Notes: a model not told the origin generated them from the sequence alone. A stretch of DNA of 64,000 bases from Roseateles oligotrophus (GCF_025717515.1 NZ_JAJIRN010000002.1:124001-188000), one strand, 5' to 3'. Positions 36,075-45,334 are shown, counted from the stretch's first letter. A program made the numbers and translations.

Positions 36075-37469
36075 TTACTGCGCTTGGCCCTGCAGCCAAG
36101 ACTCGGGTACCGGCACGATGCAGATGTTCATGGACTTGCCGTCTTCGGCCAGCATGGCGGACTGGATCTGGATCTTCTTGCCATCGGGGCTGAAGGTCGG
36201 GTGCGGATGGTCGCGAGCGGTGGTCTTGTGGCCGGTGCTCAACAACATCATTTCGCGGCTCTTGCGGTCGATCAGATAGATGCTACGGCTGAAGTCATCG
36301 CCGACCGCCCAGCGCCCGTCGGACGAGCCATGCACATGCCAGAGGCCACTGCCGGACGGCGTCTGGCCGGCGATGGTCATTTCGCGTGTGCGCAGATTGA
36401 CGATGGCCAGGCCGGTCGGTTTCTCGCGCGTGCCGGCGTTGCCCCAAGCCGCCTCTTGGCCCGGGTTGGCGCCGCCGACCTCGGTGTCGGCCGGTCCTGC
36501 CACCTGCACGCCTGGAATGGGGCGGTGGCCCATGATGGCCAGCGCCACCTCATCTTTGGAGATCACCGCCTCATGCGTGACCCATTCATGGCTGGACTCG
36601 GGGTACAGCGGGCGCAGGCCACTGCCGTCGGACTGTACGGTCCAGGTGCGCTGAGGTGACTTGCCGCCGGTCTCCCAACTGAAGATCAGCTCGCCCGGCT
36701 TCCAGGTATTGGTCTGGATATGACCGACCTGGAAGGGCACCGACACCACATGCTTGAACTCGCCGGTCTTGACGCTGATCTTGCCAATGCCGGTGGGGCC
36801 AGCGCCCATGCCGCGCGGGCCAAAGGCCGCCTCGATCTTGCTGCCGGGCGGCAGATGCGGAGCCGACTGTTTGGCGCCGACGCGAAAATACAGCCACTGC
36901 TCGTCGGCGTCCAGCGCCGAGTCGCCGCCGGCCTCAAGCTCGGCCGGCAACTCGCCGATCACGCGCTGGTAATGGGCGGCGGGCTGCAATTTGCCGGCCG
37001 CGCTGTCGGCGAACAAGGTGGCCAGATCGACCACCACCGCCTGCATCGCACGCGGGCTCGGCTTGCCATCGGCTGGTTTTTCCCCGGGCACAGGGCGCAA
37101 AAAGTACAGGGTTTGGCTGCTCTGCCCGAGGTTCAACATGCCGGCATAGCCGCCTTCGGTCACCTGAACCAGCACGCCCGTGGCCTCGTGCACCGCCATC
37201 GCCTCACCGGCGACCCGGTTCGAGCGGAACACCAGCCACTGGCCATCGGCCGTCCATTGCGGATGGGTCTGGTAAATCTTGGAGTCGCCCTTGGCCTGGC
37301 TGGTCAGAAAGGTCAGCGGCGTGCCGGTCACCGGATCGATGACGACCTTGCGCTCGGACGGGAAGCGGCTGCCGATCTGCGCGGCGGCGTCTTGGCTGGG
37401 CCACAGCAAGGCGCAAGAGATTGAGGCGTACAAGAGCGCGCCGGCGATCACGGTGTTTTTTTGTTGCAT
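36075..37469 (-). CDS. Exported PL22-like beta-propeller (oligogalacturonate lyase homologue)
   Basis: A 464-residue protein with a signal peptide (about 1-31), then TolB/WD40-like repeats (HPQWTADGQWLVFRSNR, HVHGSSDGRWAVGDD, HPHPTFSPDGKK). The overall pattern resembles Ogl, the cytoplasmic oligogalacturonate lyase also in this window. Ogl binds Mn through His, Gln and two His in a Q-x-x-H-x-H segment. Here the HEAV and HPHP histidines are kept, but the Gln position is Ala (ARDHPH). So it is a periplasmic relative with a changed metal site: a lyase of altered substrate or a binding protein. It is divergent from the double CE12 gene. Confidence 0.75.
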   Translation of the reverse strand: MQQKNTVIAGALLYASISCALLWPSQDAAAQIGSRFPSERKVVIDPVTGTPLTFLTSQAKGDSKIYQTHPQWTADGQWLVFRSNRVAGEAMAVHEATGVLVQVTEGGYAGMLNLGQSSQTLYFLRPVPGEKPADGKPSPRAMQAVVVDLATLFADSAAGKLQPAAHYQRVIGELPAELEAGGDSALDADEQWLYFRVGAKQSAPHLPPGSKIEAAFGPRGMGAGPTGIGKISVKTGEFKHVVSVPFQVGHIQTNTWKPGELIFSWETGGKSPQRTWTVQSDGSGLRPLYPESSHEWVTHEAVISKDEVALAIMGHRPIPGVQVAGPADTEVGGANPGQEAAWGNAGTREKPTGLAIVNLRTREMTIAGQTPSGSGLWHVHGSSDGRWAVGDDFSRSIYLIDRKSREMMLLSTGHKTTARDHPHPTFSPDGKKIQIQSAMLAEDGKSMNICIVPVPESWLQGQAQ

Positions 37470-37648
37470 AGGAATTTCTGCTGGGTGTGGAATTGAAGCC
37501 GGCCGACTCTAGCCCTCAAAGCAAGGGCATGACGGGGCGCGCCAGCCACCGCCCCGAATCGATCACGATCTTGCGTCTTTGCCAGCTTGGCGCCGCAGCG
37601 CCGGTGAATGCGCCTAGCATCGCGCACCGCCCCGCCTACCTCCTGACG

Positions 37649-39307
37649 ATGAACTCAAAGTCTGCAACATCCATATTCGGCTGGCTCTGCAGCCTCTTGG
37701 TCGCGGCCAGCGCACAGGCCCAGGCGCCCTTGCCAGCCGCCATCAACACCGACCCGATCAAGACCTCCGAGCTGCTGCTGCCCCTGCCCGCCAATCCCAA
37801 GCTGCCGACCCTGCTGCTGATCGGCGACTCGACCGTGCGCAACGGCCGCGACGACGGCCAGGGCAAAGGCGCCGAAGGCCAGTGGGGCTGGGGGACACCT
37901 ATTGCCGCCGCTTTCGATCCGGCGCGAGTCAACCTGGTCAACCGCGCCATCGGCGGCTTGAGCAGCCGCACCTATCTGAGCGGCGGCCATTGGCAGCGCA
38001 GCGCCGCCCTCATCAAGCCCGGCGACACCGTGCTGATCCAGTTCGGCCACAACGACGCCAGCGCCATCAACGACAGCAGCCGCGCGCGCGGCACGCTCAG
38101 AGGCGTAGGCCCCGAGAGTCAGGAAATCGACAACCTGCTGACCCTGCAGAAAGAAACCGTCTACAGCTACGGCGCCTATCTGCGCCGCTACATCGCCGAG
38201 ATCCGCGCGCTCGGCGCCACGCCGGTGATCTTGTCGCCGGTGCCGCGCAAGCGCTGGGATGAGCAAGGAAAAATCACCCGCTCGACCGACAAGGGTTACG
38301 CCGGCTGGGCCGCCGAAGTGGCGCGCCAGGAGCAGGTCGGCTTTATTGACCTCAATGCCTTGGCCGCGCAACGCTACGACGAGCTGGGCCGCGAGGCGGT
38401 GATGCAGCTCTTCCCCCAGGTCACGCCGGACGAATCCACCCACACCAACTGGGCCGGCGCCGCGCTCAACGCGCAGCTGGTAGTGGCCGGCTTGCAGCGG
38501 CTCAAAGCGCTGCCGCCGACCTTTTACGCGGCAAAAGCTGATGAACGTCCGGTCGTCGACGCCGCCAAGGTGGCCAAGCAAAGCGCCCGCGATCCAAGCC
38601 TGCCGACGCTGCACATCGTCGGCGACTCGACCGTGCGCAGCGCCGGCCAGAATGGCGCCTATGGCTGGGGCGAGCGGCTGGACCCCTTCTTCGACACCCG
38701 GCGCATCAATCTCGTCAACCACGCCATCGGCGGGCGCAGCAGCCGCACCTTTTTCACCGAGGGCCGCTGGGAGTCGGTCGTGGCCCAGTTGAAGGCGGGT
38801 GACTTTGTGCTGATCCAGTTCGGCCACAACGACGGCGGGCGCATCGGCGACCCCGCCATGAAGGGCCGCGCCTCCGCGCCCGGCGTCGGCCCGGAAACCG
38901 TTACCGATACCAAGCCCGATGGCAGCCAGGAGCAAGTGCACAGCTTCGGCTGGTACCTGGCTCGCTACATCGCCGACGCCCGCGCCAAGGGAGCGGCGGT
39001 CGTCATCCTTTCGCCGATTCCGCACAAGGATCGCTGGGCCGACGGCCGCGATTTCGAGCAATTCGCCGCCTGGGGCGAGCAAGTGGCCAAGCAAGGCGGC
39101 GCCCAGTTCATCGATCTGACGCTCTTGATCAGCGACGCCTACAAAGCCGTCGGCGTGGCAAAAGTGCAGGAGTTCTTCTCCGACGCCCGCACCCATACCA
39201 ATGAGTTGGGCGCCAGCTTCAACGCCGCCCGCCTTGCCGATGGTTTGGGAAAACTCCCCGGCAGCCCGTTCGAGCCCTATTTTTCAAAACCCTCCACAGG
39301 GCTCTGA
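37649..39307 (+). CDS. Double-domain CE12-like rhamnogalacturonan acetylesterase
   Basis: An exported 552-residue protein (signal peptide about 1-25) made of two SGNH esterase domains in tandem. Domain 1: GDST near 58-61, FGHND near 132, DESTH near 260. Domain 2: GDST near 325, FGHND near 391, DARTH near 512. Such enzymes take O-acetyl groups off RG-I galacturonate. In both copies the catalytic Asp is four residues before His, whereas the separate CE12 at 58034 has the canonical D-x-T-H. Start at 37649 is chosen because the signal peptide follows at once; the frame is open further upstream. A hairpin follows. Confidence 0.88.
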   Translation: MNSKSATSIFGWLCSLLVAASAQAQAPLPAAINTDPIKTSELLLPLPANPKLPTLLLIGDSTVRNGRDDGQGKGAEGQWGWGTPIAAAFDPARVNLVNRAIGGLSSRTYLSGGHWQRSAALIKPGDTVLIQFGHNDASAINDSSRARGTLRGVGPESQEIDNLLTLQKETVYSYGAYLRRYIAEIRALGATPVILSPVPRKRWDEQGKITRSTDKGYAGWAAEVARQEQVGFIDLNALAAQRYDELGREAVMQLFPQVTPDESTHTNWAGAALNAQLVVAGLQRLKALPPTFYAAKADERPVVDAAKVAKQSARDPSLPTLHIVGDSTVRSAGQNGAYGWGERLDPFFDTRRINLVNHAIGGRSSRTFFTEGRWESVVAQLKAGDFVLIQFGHNDGGRIGDPAMKGRASAPGVGPETVTDTKPDGSQEQVHSFGWYLARYIADARAKGAAVVILSPIPHKDRWADGRDFEQFAAWGEQVAKQGGAQFIDLTLLISDAYKAVGVAKVQEFFSDARTHTNELGASFNAARLADGLGKLPGSPFEPYFSKPSTGL

Positions 39308-39308
39308 A

Positions 39309-39341
39309 CCGCCCCTTCAAACAAGGGGTGAGGCGGGTTTT
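39309..39341 (+). terminator. Probable terminator after the double CE12 gene
   Basis: Stem CCCCTT (39312-39317) / AAGGGG (39323-39328) with a 5-base loop. Outer pairing of CCG/CGG extends it, followed by TTTT at 39338-39341. It lies directly after the CE12 stop. Confidence 0.6.
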
Positions 39342-39511
39342 CCCGGCTTGCCGCGCCCCTAAGCTGGCATTATTCAAAACCAATTTCTAGGATATTAGAG
39401 CGCCAAACAATCAAAGTATTGAGCGCCCGAAAATCGTCTCCAGATGTAAATTGTTTTGCGCTGAATTCGCCAACGAGCGAAGCGCGAAATACATAAATTT
39501 CGGAGACAAAA
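39342..39511 (+). promoter_or_regulatory. Leader of the PL4 gene cluster
   Basis: AT-richer than its surroundings. It contains a degenerate copy of the operator core, AATCA-N6-TGAGC (39409-39424), and ends with CGGAGACAAAA before the TTG start of the first PL4 gene. I could not place a promoter with confidence. Confidence 0.45.
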
Positions 39512-41329
39512 TTGCATCAACAAAAAATTCTGACATACCTGTCGGGCCTGAGCCTCATGGCCGCGTCTATGGGTATGTCAGGCGCCGCCCATGCAGCGCT
39601 CAGTATCACCACCAACCACGACGGTGGCGACCCCGCCAAGCCGATGTACACCGTCGACACCAATGCGGGCCTGGTGTTCAAAGTGCGCGGCTATGACAAT
39701 AAAGTCAGCACACAGTCGGCTGGCGATATTTCCAGCCTTATTTACAACGGTATTCAATATACCGATCAGACCCGCGGCACCCAGCTCAATAGCGGCGCCG
39801 ATTTTCTGTACAAGGGTATCTCGGCAGTGGGCGTAAAAGCCGAGCTGGTCGATGCAGCCGGCAACGCAACACCGGCCAGCAATGCAAATGGCGGCGTGGT
39901 CAGCGGCAATGACTATGTCAAAATCACCCTGACCAGTGACAATCTGGCCGGCGGTGTGTTGACTCATTACTATATGGTCAAGCAGGGCGAGCCCAATATC
40001 TATATGGGCACGTATTTCACTGCCGAGCCCGATACGCTCAATTTGGTTCGCTATATCGTGCGGGTGCCGATCGGCGTCTTGCCAAATGGCACGGCGGCCG
40101 GCACGCCCGGAGGCCTGAGTCCCGATGGCTATTGGCCCGATGATTTGCGCGGCACCAGCGGCGCGATCGAGGCCAGCGATGTCTTCGGTTTCGCCAGCAC
40201 CGACGCCCGTTATGGCCAGTCGCGCTCCAAACATTACTCGAATATGCGGCTGAAGGATTGGTCCTATATCGGCGGGACCGGCAATAACGTCGGCCTCTGG
40301 ATCATGCGCGATAACAACGAGGGCAATTCCGGCGGGCCTTTTTATCGCAGCCTGCTGAATCAAATCACCGCCACCACCAATGAGCTGACCTATATCGTCA
40401 ACTACGGCGAAGCACAGACCGAAGCCTACAGATTCAATCTGCTGAACAGCTACACCTTGATGTTCACCAACGGCCAGACGCCCAGCGCGCCCGACACCAG
40501 TTGGTTCAGCAAGCTCAATCTGCTCGGCTACGCCGGCCCGCTGCAACGTGGCGCGGTGGCTGTGGCCGGCTTGAGCGGCCGCTCGTCCAGTGCAAGCTAC
40601 ACCGCCGGCTTCGCCAATGCCCAGGCGCAATACTGGGCCGACGCCGACCCCGTCGACGGGAGTTTCAGCAGCGAGGGAATGCGGCCAGGCGACTATCTGA
40701 TGACGATCTACAAGAACGAGATCGCCGTCGACCAGCGCAATATCAGCGTGACGGCCGAGCAGGTCACCGCTTTGCCCGCCATCGCCATCACCGGCGACCC
40801 CGACTCGGCGCTCGCACTGTGGCGCATCGGCAGCTGGGACGGCACGCCGCACGAGTTCATCAATGGTGACAAGCTGACCACCATGCACCCGTCCGATGTG
40901 CGCCTGAGCCCCTGGATAGTTCCGGACTATGTGGTGGGCAAATCCAGCCCCGCGACCGGATTTGCTGCCTACCAGTGGAAGGACTACAACGGTATCGTCA
41001 AGATCAAGTTCACGCTGCGCCGTGGCCAGACCCTGCCTTACACGGTGCGCGTGGGCACCACCGCCGAAATGGGTGGCGCCCGGCCTCAGATCAAGGTCAA
41101 TGGCTGGAGCTCGGCGATCCCGCCCGCCACGCCGAAAGTTTCACGCAATCTGACGGTCGGCACCTACCGGGGCGTCAACCGGATGTATCAATTCAATATC
41201 CCCGCCAGCGAGTTGGTGGTGGGCGAGAACGTCATCAGCATTTCTCCGGTCAGCGGCACCAGCGGCAGCAAATTCCTCAGCCCAGGGATTGCTTATGACG
41301 CGGTCGACCTGATCAGAACCCCGCAGTGA
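39512..41329 (+). CDS. Rhamnogalacturonan lyase, PL4 (first copy)
   Basis: Endo-type RG-I lyase acting outside the cytoplasm. It has 605 residues: signal peptide (about 1-29), N-terminal beta-sandwich catalytic domain (about 30-345), a short fibronectin-III-like domain (about 347-425; VAVAGLSGRSSS, TAGFANAQAQYW) and a C-terminal jelly-roll CBM-like domain (about 430-605; LWRIGSWDGTPHEFINGDK). This is the standard PL4 layout. The start is TTG at 39512, supported by GGAG (39502-39505) 6 bp before it and by the signal peptide. It is closely similar to the second PL4 gene over the last 250 residues. Confidence 0.93.
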   Translation: MHQQKILTYLSGLSLMAASMGMSGAAHAALSITTNHDGGDPAKPMYTVDTNAGLVFKVRGYDNKVSTQSAGDISSLIYNGIQYTDQTRGTQLNSGADFLYKGISAVGVKAELVDAAGNATPASNANGGVVSGNDYVKITLTSDNLAGGVLTHYYMVKQGEPNIYMGTYFTAEPDTLNLVRYIVRVPIGVLPNGTAAGTPGGLSPDGYWPDDLRGTSGAIEASDVFGFASTDARYGQSRSKHYSNMRLKDWSYIGGTGNNVGLWIMRDNNEGNSGGPFYRSLLNQITATTNELTYIVNYGEAQTEAYRFNLLNSYTLMFTNGQTPSAPDTSWFSKLNLLGYAGPLQRGAVAVAGLSGRSSSASYTAGFANAQAQYWADADPVDGSFSSEGMRPGDYLMTIYKNEIAVDQRNISVTAEQVTALPAIAITGDPDSALALWRIGSWDGTPHEFINGDKLTTMHPSDVRLSPWIVPDYVVGKSSPATGFAAYQWKDYNGIVKIKFTLRRGQTLPYTVRVGTTAEMGGARPQIKVNGWSSAIPPATPKVSRNLTVGTYRGVNRMYQFNIPASELVVGENVISISPVSGTSGSKFLSPGIAYDAVDLIRTPQ

Positions 41330-41370
41330 CCCCACCTCTCCTATTTGCAATTTGCACTCACAAGACCATC

Positions 41371-42051
41371 ATGAAAAAAACTACTGTTTCCGCCTTGCTC
41401 ACCCTGGCCTTGTCGGCCGCCAGCTTGTCGGCCGCGGCCGGCGTCGTTCAAACGTTCGGGGCCGGCTCGGCTCTCAACTATCCGGCGCAATATGCGGCGA
41501 ATTTTGACGGCAACACCCTGCTGGCCAATCAATACAGTGAGGGTGGTCTCTTGTTCGGCTTTGTCGGCTCGGAAGACAACGGCGGCTGCGGTTTCGCCGG
41601 TGTCAATTGCGAAGCCAATCCGGGCGATAACTTCAGCGCCGCCTTCAGCGGCAACTACATGGGCACCGACGGCCTCGGCGCCTACATCAGCATCAAGTCC
41701 ACACTGCGTGATCTGACGGCGATCGAGTTTGCGGTCGATTCCGGATACCTGGATATTTTTGGTTTCTGGCAGACCTTCAATGATTCGGTCAAGACCGGCT
41801 CGGGCAATTTCAATCTGGGCCCGGCCGGCGTCGGCGGCGTGATTGGTCTGAGCGACGCGGCCGGTTTCGACGAAGTGCGCTACTACGCCTTCTCGAGCGA
41901 CAACAACACGAACATCACCAGGTTCAGCGCGCCGGCGCTGGATTCCGTGCGGGCCTTCTCGGTGCCGGAGCCAAGCTCTGCGGTTTTGGCTGCGCTGGCC
42001 GGCCTGGGCTGCTTGGCAACAAGGCGTCAATCAGCCAAATCGGCGAAATAA
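41371..42051 (+). CDS. PEP-CTERM sorted exported protein
   Basis: A 226-residue protein with a signal peptide (about 1-24, starting MKKTTVSALL) and a C-terminal PEP-CTERM tag: VPEPSSA (about 198), a hydrophobic segment, then an Arg-rich tail. Such proteins are cut and sorted by exosortase, often to the surface or matrix. The middle region (residues 25-197) is Gly/Asn/Asp-rich and has no motif I know. It lies 41 bp after PL4 copy 1 and 26 bp before PL4 copy 2, so it should be co-transcribed with two RG lyases. I start it at the ATG at 41371; no strong Shine-Dalgarno precedes it. Confidence 0.85.
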   Translation: MKKTTVSALLTLALSAASLSAAAGVVQTFGAGSALNYPAQYAANFDGNTLLANQYSEGGLLFGFVGSEDNGGCGFAGVNCEANPGDNFSAAFSGNYMGTDGLGAYISIKSTLRDLTAIEFAVDSGYLDIFGFWQTFNDSVKTGSGNFNLGPAGVGGVIGLSDAAGFDEVRYYAFSSDNNTNITRFSAPALDSVRAFSVPEPSSAVLAALAGLGCLATRRQSAKSAK

Positions 42052-42077
42052 ACCAAATCAGCTGAACGGAGATTCAA

Positions 42078-43766
42078 ATGACAAACACCAAATTTCGCCT
42101 GGCAAGCCTGCTGCTGCTCGCCTTGCTGAACGCCGGCAACAGCTATGCGGCCTTCGGCCTCAGTTCCGACGCGTCGTTTCACACCATCGACACCGGCGCC
42201 GGCACCGTCTTCAAGATTCGCCGCATCGACAGCGGCTCCACCACCTCGCCCGGCGATATTGCCAGCCTCAAGTTCAATGGCATTGAAATCCAAGACCCGT
42301 CGCGCGGCTCGCAAATTGCCAGCGGCTTTGATTGGATCTACCAAAAACCCGGTACCGGGACCACGGCCGTCGCGATTGACGCCGCCGTCGTCAATAGCAA
42401 TTTCATCAAAGTCACCGTCAGCGTCGTCAGCGCCGATGGCAATTTGACCCATTACTACATGGTCAAAAATGGCGACCCAAATATCTATATGGCGACCCAC
42501 ATCACGGCCGAACCCACGGTGGGTGAATTCCGCTGGATTTCACGTCTGAATGCCAGCGTCTTGACCGGCGTGCCGATCGAATCGAGTTTGATCGGCACCA
42601 CCGGCGCGATCGAAAGCTCGGATATCTTCGGCTTCAATAGCGGAGCCAATCAGGGGCAAACGCGATCCAAGTATTTTGGCAATCAGCGCGCCATCGATTA
42701 CTCGGTGCGCGGCGTGACCGGCGCGGGCGTCGGCATCTTCATGCTTTACGACAAGCGCGAGCGTGCCTCCGGCGGCCCCTTCTTCCGCGACATCCAGAAC
42801 CAGAGCGGCGGCAATACCGAGCTCTACAACTATATGAACTCGGGGCATAACCAGACCGAGGCGTTTCGCATGGGTCTGAGCGGCCCCTACGCCTTGCTTC
42901 TCACCAATGGCAGCGCACCGTCGCTGCCCGATATGAGCTGGGTCGCCGATATGGGGTTGATCGGCTATGTGGCGCCGATAGACCGGGGCGCCGTGACGGT
43001 CGCTGGCCTGAGCGGGCGCGACAGCAACTACAACTACACCGTCGGTTTTGCCAATGCCGCAGCCCAATACTGGACGAAGGCCGATGCGGTGGACGGACAT
43101 TTCAGCAAATCGGACATGCTGCCCGGCGTCTACACCATGACGGTGTACAAAAACGAGCTGGCGGTTGACACGCGCAGCGTCACCGTGACCGCCAACACCA
43201 GTTACGCGCTCAACCCACTGGTCATCACGGCCGACCCGAGCAGCAGCGCGGCGCTCTGGCGCATCGGCAACTGGGACGGCACGCCGCTGGAGTTCGTCAA
43301 CGGCGACAAACTCAGCACCATGCATCCGTCGGACGTCCGCATGAGCAACTGGGTCGTGCCCGACTACATCATCGGCAGCTCGCAAGCCGGCAGCGGCTTC
43401 CCCGCCTACCAGTGGAAAGATATCAACGGCAATATCAACATCAAGTTCAATCTGCGGCGCGGCCAGGCCTTGCCCTACCGCTTGCGCGTGGGCATCACCG
43501 CAGCCTACAACGGCGCTCGCCCCCGGGTGCAGGTCAATGGGTGGGCCTCTGGCAGCCCCGCCTCCTCCACTCAACCCAAAAGCCGCAGCCTGACGATTGG
43601 GACCTATCGCGGCAATAACGCGATGTATACCTTTGACATTCCGGCCTCGGAACTGGTGGTGGGTCAAAACACCGTCACCCTCTTCCCCATCAGCGGCACG
43701 GCAGGCACAAAATTCCTGAGCCCCGGTTATGCCATTGATGCAGTGGACTTGATCAGAACACCTTGA
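42078..43766 (+). CDS. Rhamnogalacturonan lyase, PL4 (second copy)
   Basis: A second PL4 of 562 residues with the same layout: signal peptide (about 1-24), catalytic beta-sandwich (about 25-305), fibronectin-like linker domain (about 308-385) and CBM-like domain (about 390-562; LWRIGNWDGTPLEFVNGDK). The C-terminal two domains match copy 1 almost segment for segment, while the catalytic domain is shorter and more divergent, suggesting an old duplication with a change in chain-length or ester preference. GGAG lies 6 bp before the ATG. Confidence 0.93.
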   Translation: MTNTKFRLASLLLLALLNAGNSYAAFGLSSDASFHTIDTGAGTVFKIRRIDSGSTTSPGDIASLKFNGIEIQDPSRGSQIASGFDWIYQKPGTGTTAVAIDAAVVNSNFIKVTVSVVSADGNLTHYYMVKNGDPNIYMATHITAEPTVGEFRWISRLNASVLTGVPIESSLIGTTGAIESSDIFGFNSGANQGQTRSKYFGNQRAIDYSVRGVTGAGVGIFMLYDKRERASGGPFFRDIQNQSGGNTELYNYMNSGHNQTEAFRMGLSGPYALLLTNGSAPSLPDMSWVADMGLIGYVAPIDRGAVTVAGLSGRDSNYNYTVGFANAAAQYWTKADAVDGHFSKSDMLPGVYTMTVYKNELAVDTRSVTVTANTSYALNPLVITADPSSSAALWRIGNWDGTPLEFVNGDKLSTMHPSDVRMSNWVVPDYIIGSSQAGSGFPAYQWKDINGNINIKFNLRRGQALPYRLRVGITAAYNGARPRVQVNGWASGSPASSTQPKSRSLTIGTYRGNNAMYTFDIPASELVVGQNTVTLFPISGTAGTKFLSPGYAIDAVDLIRTP

Positions 43767-43888
43767 ACGAAAAGCCTCAGCTGCCCGCCTCAATCTGAGC
43801 GGGCCAGTCGCTTGGGGCGGCACGCAAACCGGCCGGCGCGCGAAAAGACGGTGCTCACAAACTCAAAGGCTCTGAGGGCTCCGCATAG

Positions 43889-43948
43889 GTCAAGTACTAC
43901 AACGAGCAATATCTGCCCGAGTGGCACAAGGCCGGATTGCCGGAATGA
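43889..43948 (+). pseudogene. Possible C-terminal remnant of a lost gene
   Basis: Reads VKYYNEQYLPEWHKAGLPE then TGA, a protein-like composition, but is preceded in frame by TAG at 43886. I do not recognise the family. Confidence 0.3.
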
Positions 43949-44303
43949 GCAAAGTTCTCATAGTATTGAAATTTTTTGAGCGCCCAAAGGGGGACTGATC
44001 CCTTCAAATTCCACAGTCTTACCTTTCGGGAAACCAGTCACACGCACTAATCGGCTATCGCGGCAGTGCCAACTTCCAGTTGGCCATGTCGACCGTCACA
44101 TGTTGGCACCGAGTTGCCGCGCAGTCAGTGCCCTCGAAATGTCCCGGCCTGCTACAGGCCGACAGTTCGAACAGGCGCCGCAAAGCTGACCTTCGGTTCG
44201 CCGACCGTTTTGGTCAACGTCGGCTTACGGGCGGTGATGCGGCCTCAAGGTCCCGGCCAGTTTGCACCAGCCAGCTGCCCTGAATAAGCTAAATCACGGC
44301 CGC

Positions 44304-44425
44304 CTACGGCACCGGCAGCCGCAGCGATTGGGTGAAGCGGTCGCCCGTGACCGGCTGGTAGGTCACCGTCGGCGTGTTCGACCAACTGCCCTCGCCGCCC
44401 AGCCGCAGCAGACTGGTACCGGGGC
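44304..44425 (-). pseudogene. Possible C-terminal remnant of a secreted enzyme
   Basis: The minus frame ends with a segment containing LRLGGEGSW and TYQPVTGDRFTQSL before TAG, which looks like the tail of a beta-rich secreted protein. Upstream the frame loses protein-like composition and there is no start with a binding site, so this is probably a truncated relic. Family not recognised. Confidence 0.3.
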
Positions 44426-44533
44426 TGTCAGTCGACCGCGCGCAAGAGCGCCGAGCAGAGCTATTCGGGTGAAAGACCATGGCCCGCAGGCGTGGACTCC
44501 GGCAATGACAGCATCCCAGGCAATCGAGCGACC

Positions 44534-45334
44534 TTACCGGTCCAGCGGGAACTTGGTGCAACCCAATTTGCTGGAGATATCGCGACTGGCCGCAGTCAGC
44601 ATCGCAATGATTTCCGGCGCCTTTTCCTCGTCATAGCGAAAGGTCGGAAACGAAACGCTCATGCCGGCAATCGGCTGGCTCAGTCGGTCAAAAATCGGGA
44701 TACCCAGGCAGCGGATGTGCTCATCGAATTCTTCCCGGTCTTCGCCAAACCCTTGTGCCTTGACGCGCTCCAACTCGACCAAAAACGCCTGCCGGTCAAC
44801 AATCGTTTTGTCGCGAAAGCGTTTGAACTCTGCGCCGTCGAGGATGCGGTCACGCCGCTCCGGATGCTCCCAGGCCATCAGCACTTTGCCGATGGCGGTG
44901 TTGTGCAGAGGCGCGCGGCGCCCGACCTTGGAGTACATGCCCAGGGTGTGGCGCGAATCGATCTTGTGCACATAGATGATCTCGCTGTCGATCAAGGTGC
45001 CCAGGTGGACCGTTTCCCCGGTCTTATCGGCCAGCATTTGCATGTGGTGTTTGGCCAAGTCGACCAAGTCCGGGTACTGCAAGGCCTTGGCGCCCAATTC
45101 GAACATGCGCATGGTCAAGCCATAGCGCTCGCTGTCGGCTTGCTGTTGAACATAACCCAGCGTCAACATGGTCTGCAAGAAACGATAGACGGTCGCCTTG
45201 GGCATGGCCAAACGGACCGACAGATCAGAAATGCCGGTCTCGCTGCGTTCCGACAAGGCCTGCAGGATCGCAAAAACCTTCAGTACTGCGGCAACCGACT
45301 CCGGCTGCTTGGCATCATTTGAGTCATCATCCAT
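44534..45334 (-). CDS. kdgR: IclR-family regulator KdgR
   Basis: A 266-residue IclR-type regulator: winged helix-turn-helix (about 15-75; ISDLSVRLAMPKATVYRFLQ) followed by the effector-binding domain (about 85-255; LIDSEIIYVHKIDS, GRRAPLHNTAIGKVLMA, IAGMSVSFPTFR). It resembles enterobacterial KdgR, which represses pectin genes until 2-keto-3-deoxygluconate binds. The ATG at 45334 has GGAA close upstream; a TTG three codons earlier is possible. It is the last gene of the minus-strand oligogalacturonate arm. The likely target is the box at 54276-54294 between kduI and kdgF; a weak half-site (GTTTCA near 45359) precedes kdgR itself. Confidence 0.9.
   Translation of the reverse strand: MDDDSNDAKQPESVAAVLKVFAILQALSERSETGISDLSVRLAMPKATVYRFLQTMLTLGYVQQQADSERYGLTMRMFELGAKALQYPDLVDLAKHHMQMLADKTGETVHLGTLIDSEIIYVHKIDSRHTLGMYSKVGRRAPLHNTAIGKVLMAWEHPERRDRILDGAEFKRFRDKTIVDRQAFLVELERVKAQGFGEDREEFDEHIRCLGIPIFDRLSQPIAGMSVSFPTFRYDEEKAPEIIAMLTAASRDISSKLGCTKFPLDR

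Larger units (their letters stand above)
43767..44533. other. Non-coding scar with gene remnants
   Basis: No intact gene. An imperfect hairpin (43783-43804) follows the PL4 stop but has no T run. A stop-terminated 19-residue segment (43889-43948) and a minus-strand fragment (44304-44425) look like the ends of lost genes. TTGAGCGCCC at 43976-43985 also occurs before the first PL4 gene (39419-39428). The rest (44040-44300) is open in several frames without start signals. Confidence 0.6.

Noticed and set aside
37655-39196. 513-codon minus-strand frame opposite the double CE12 gene
   Set aside because: No signal peptide or motif; shadow of the esterase reading frame.
39419-43985. TTGAGCGCCC at both ends of the PL4 cluster as flanking direct repeats of a mobile unit
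   Set aside because: A 10-base match is expected by chance in this much sequence, and there is no transposase or target duplication.
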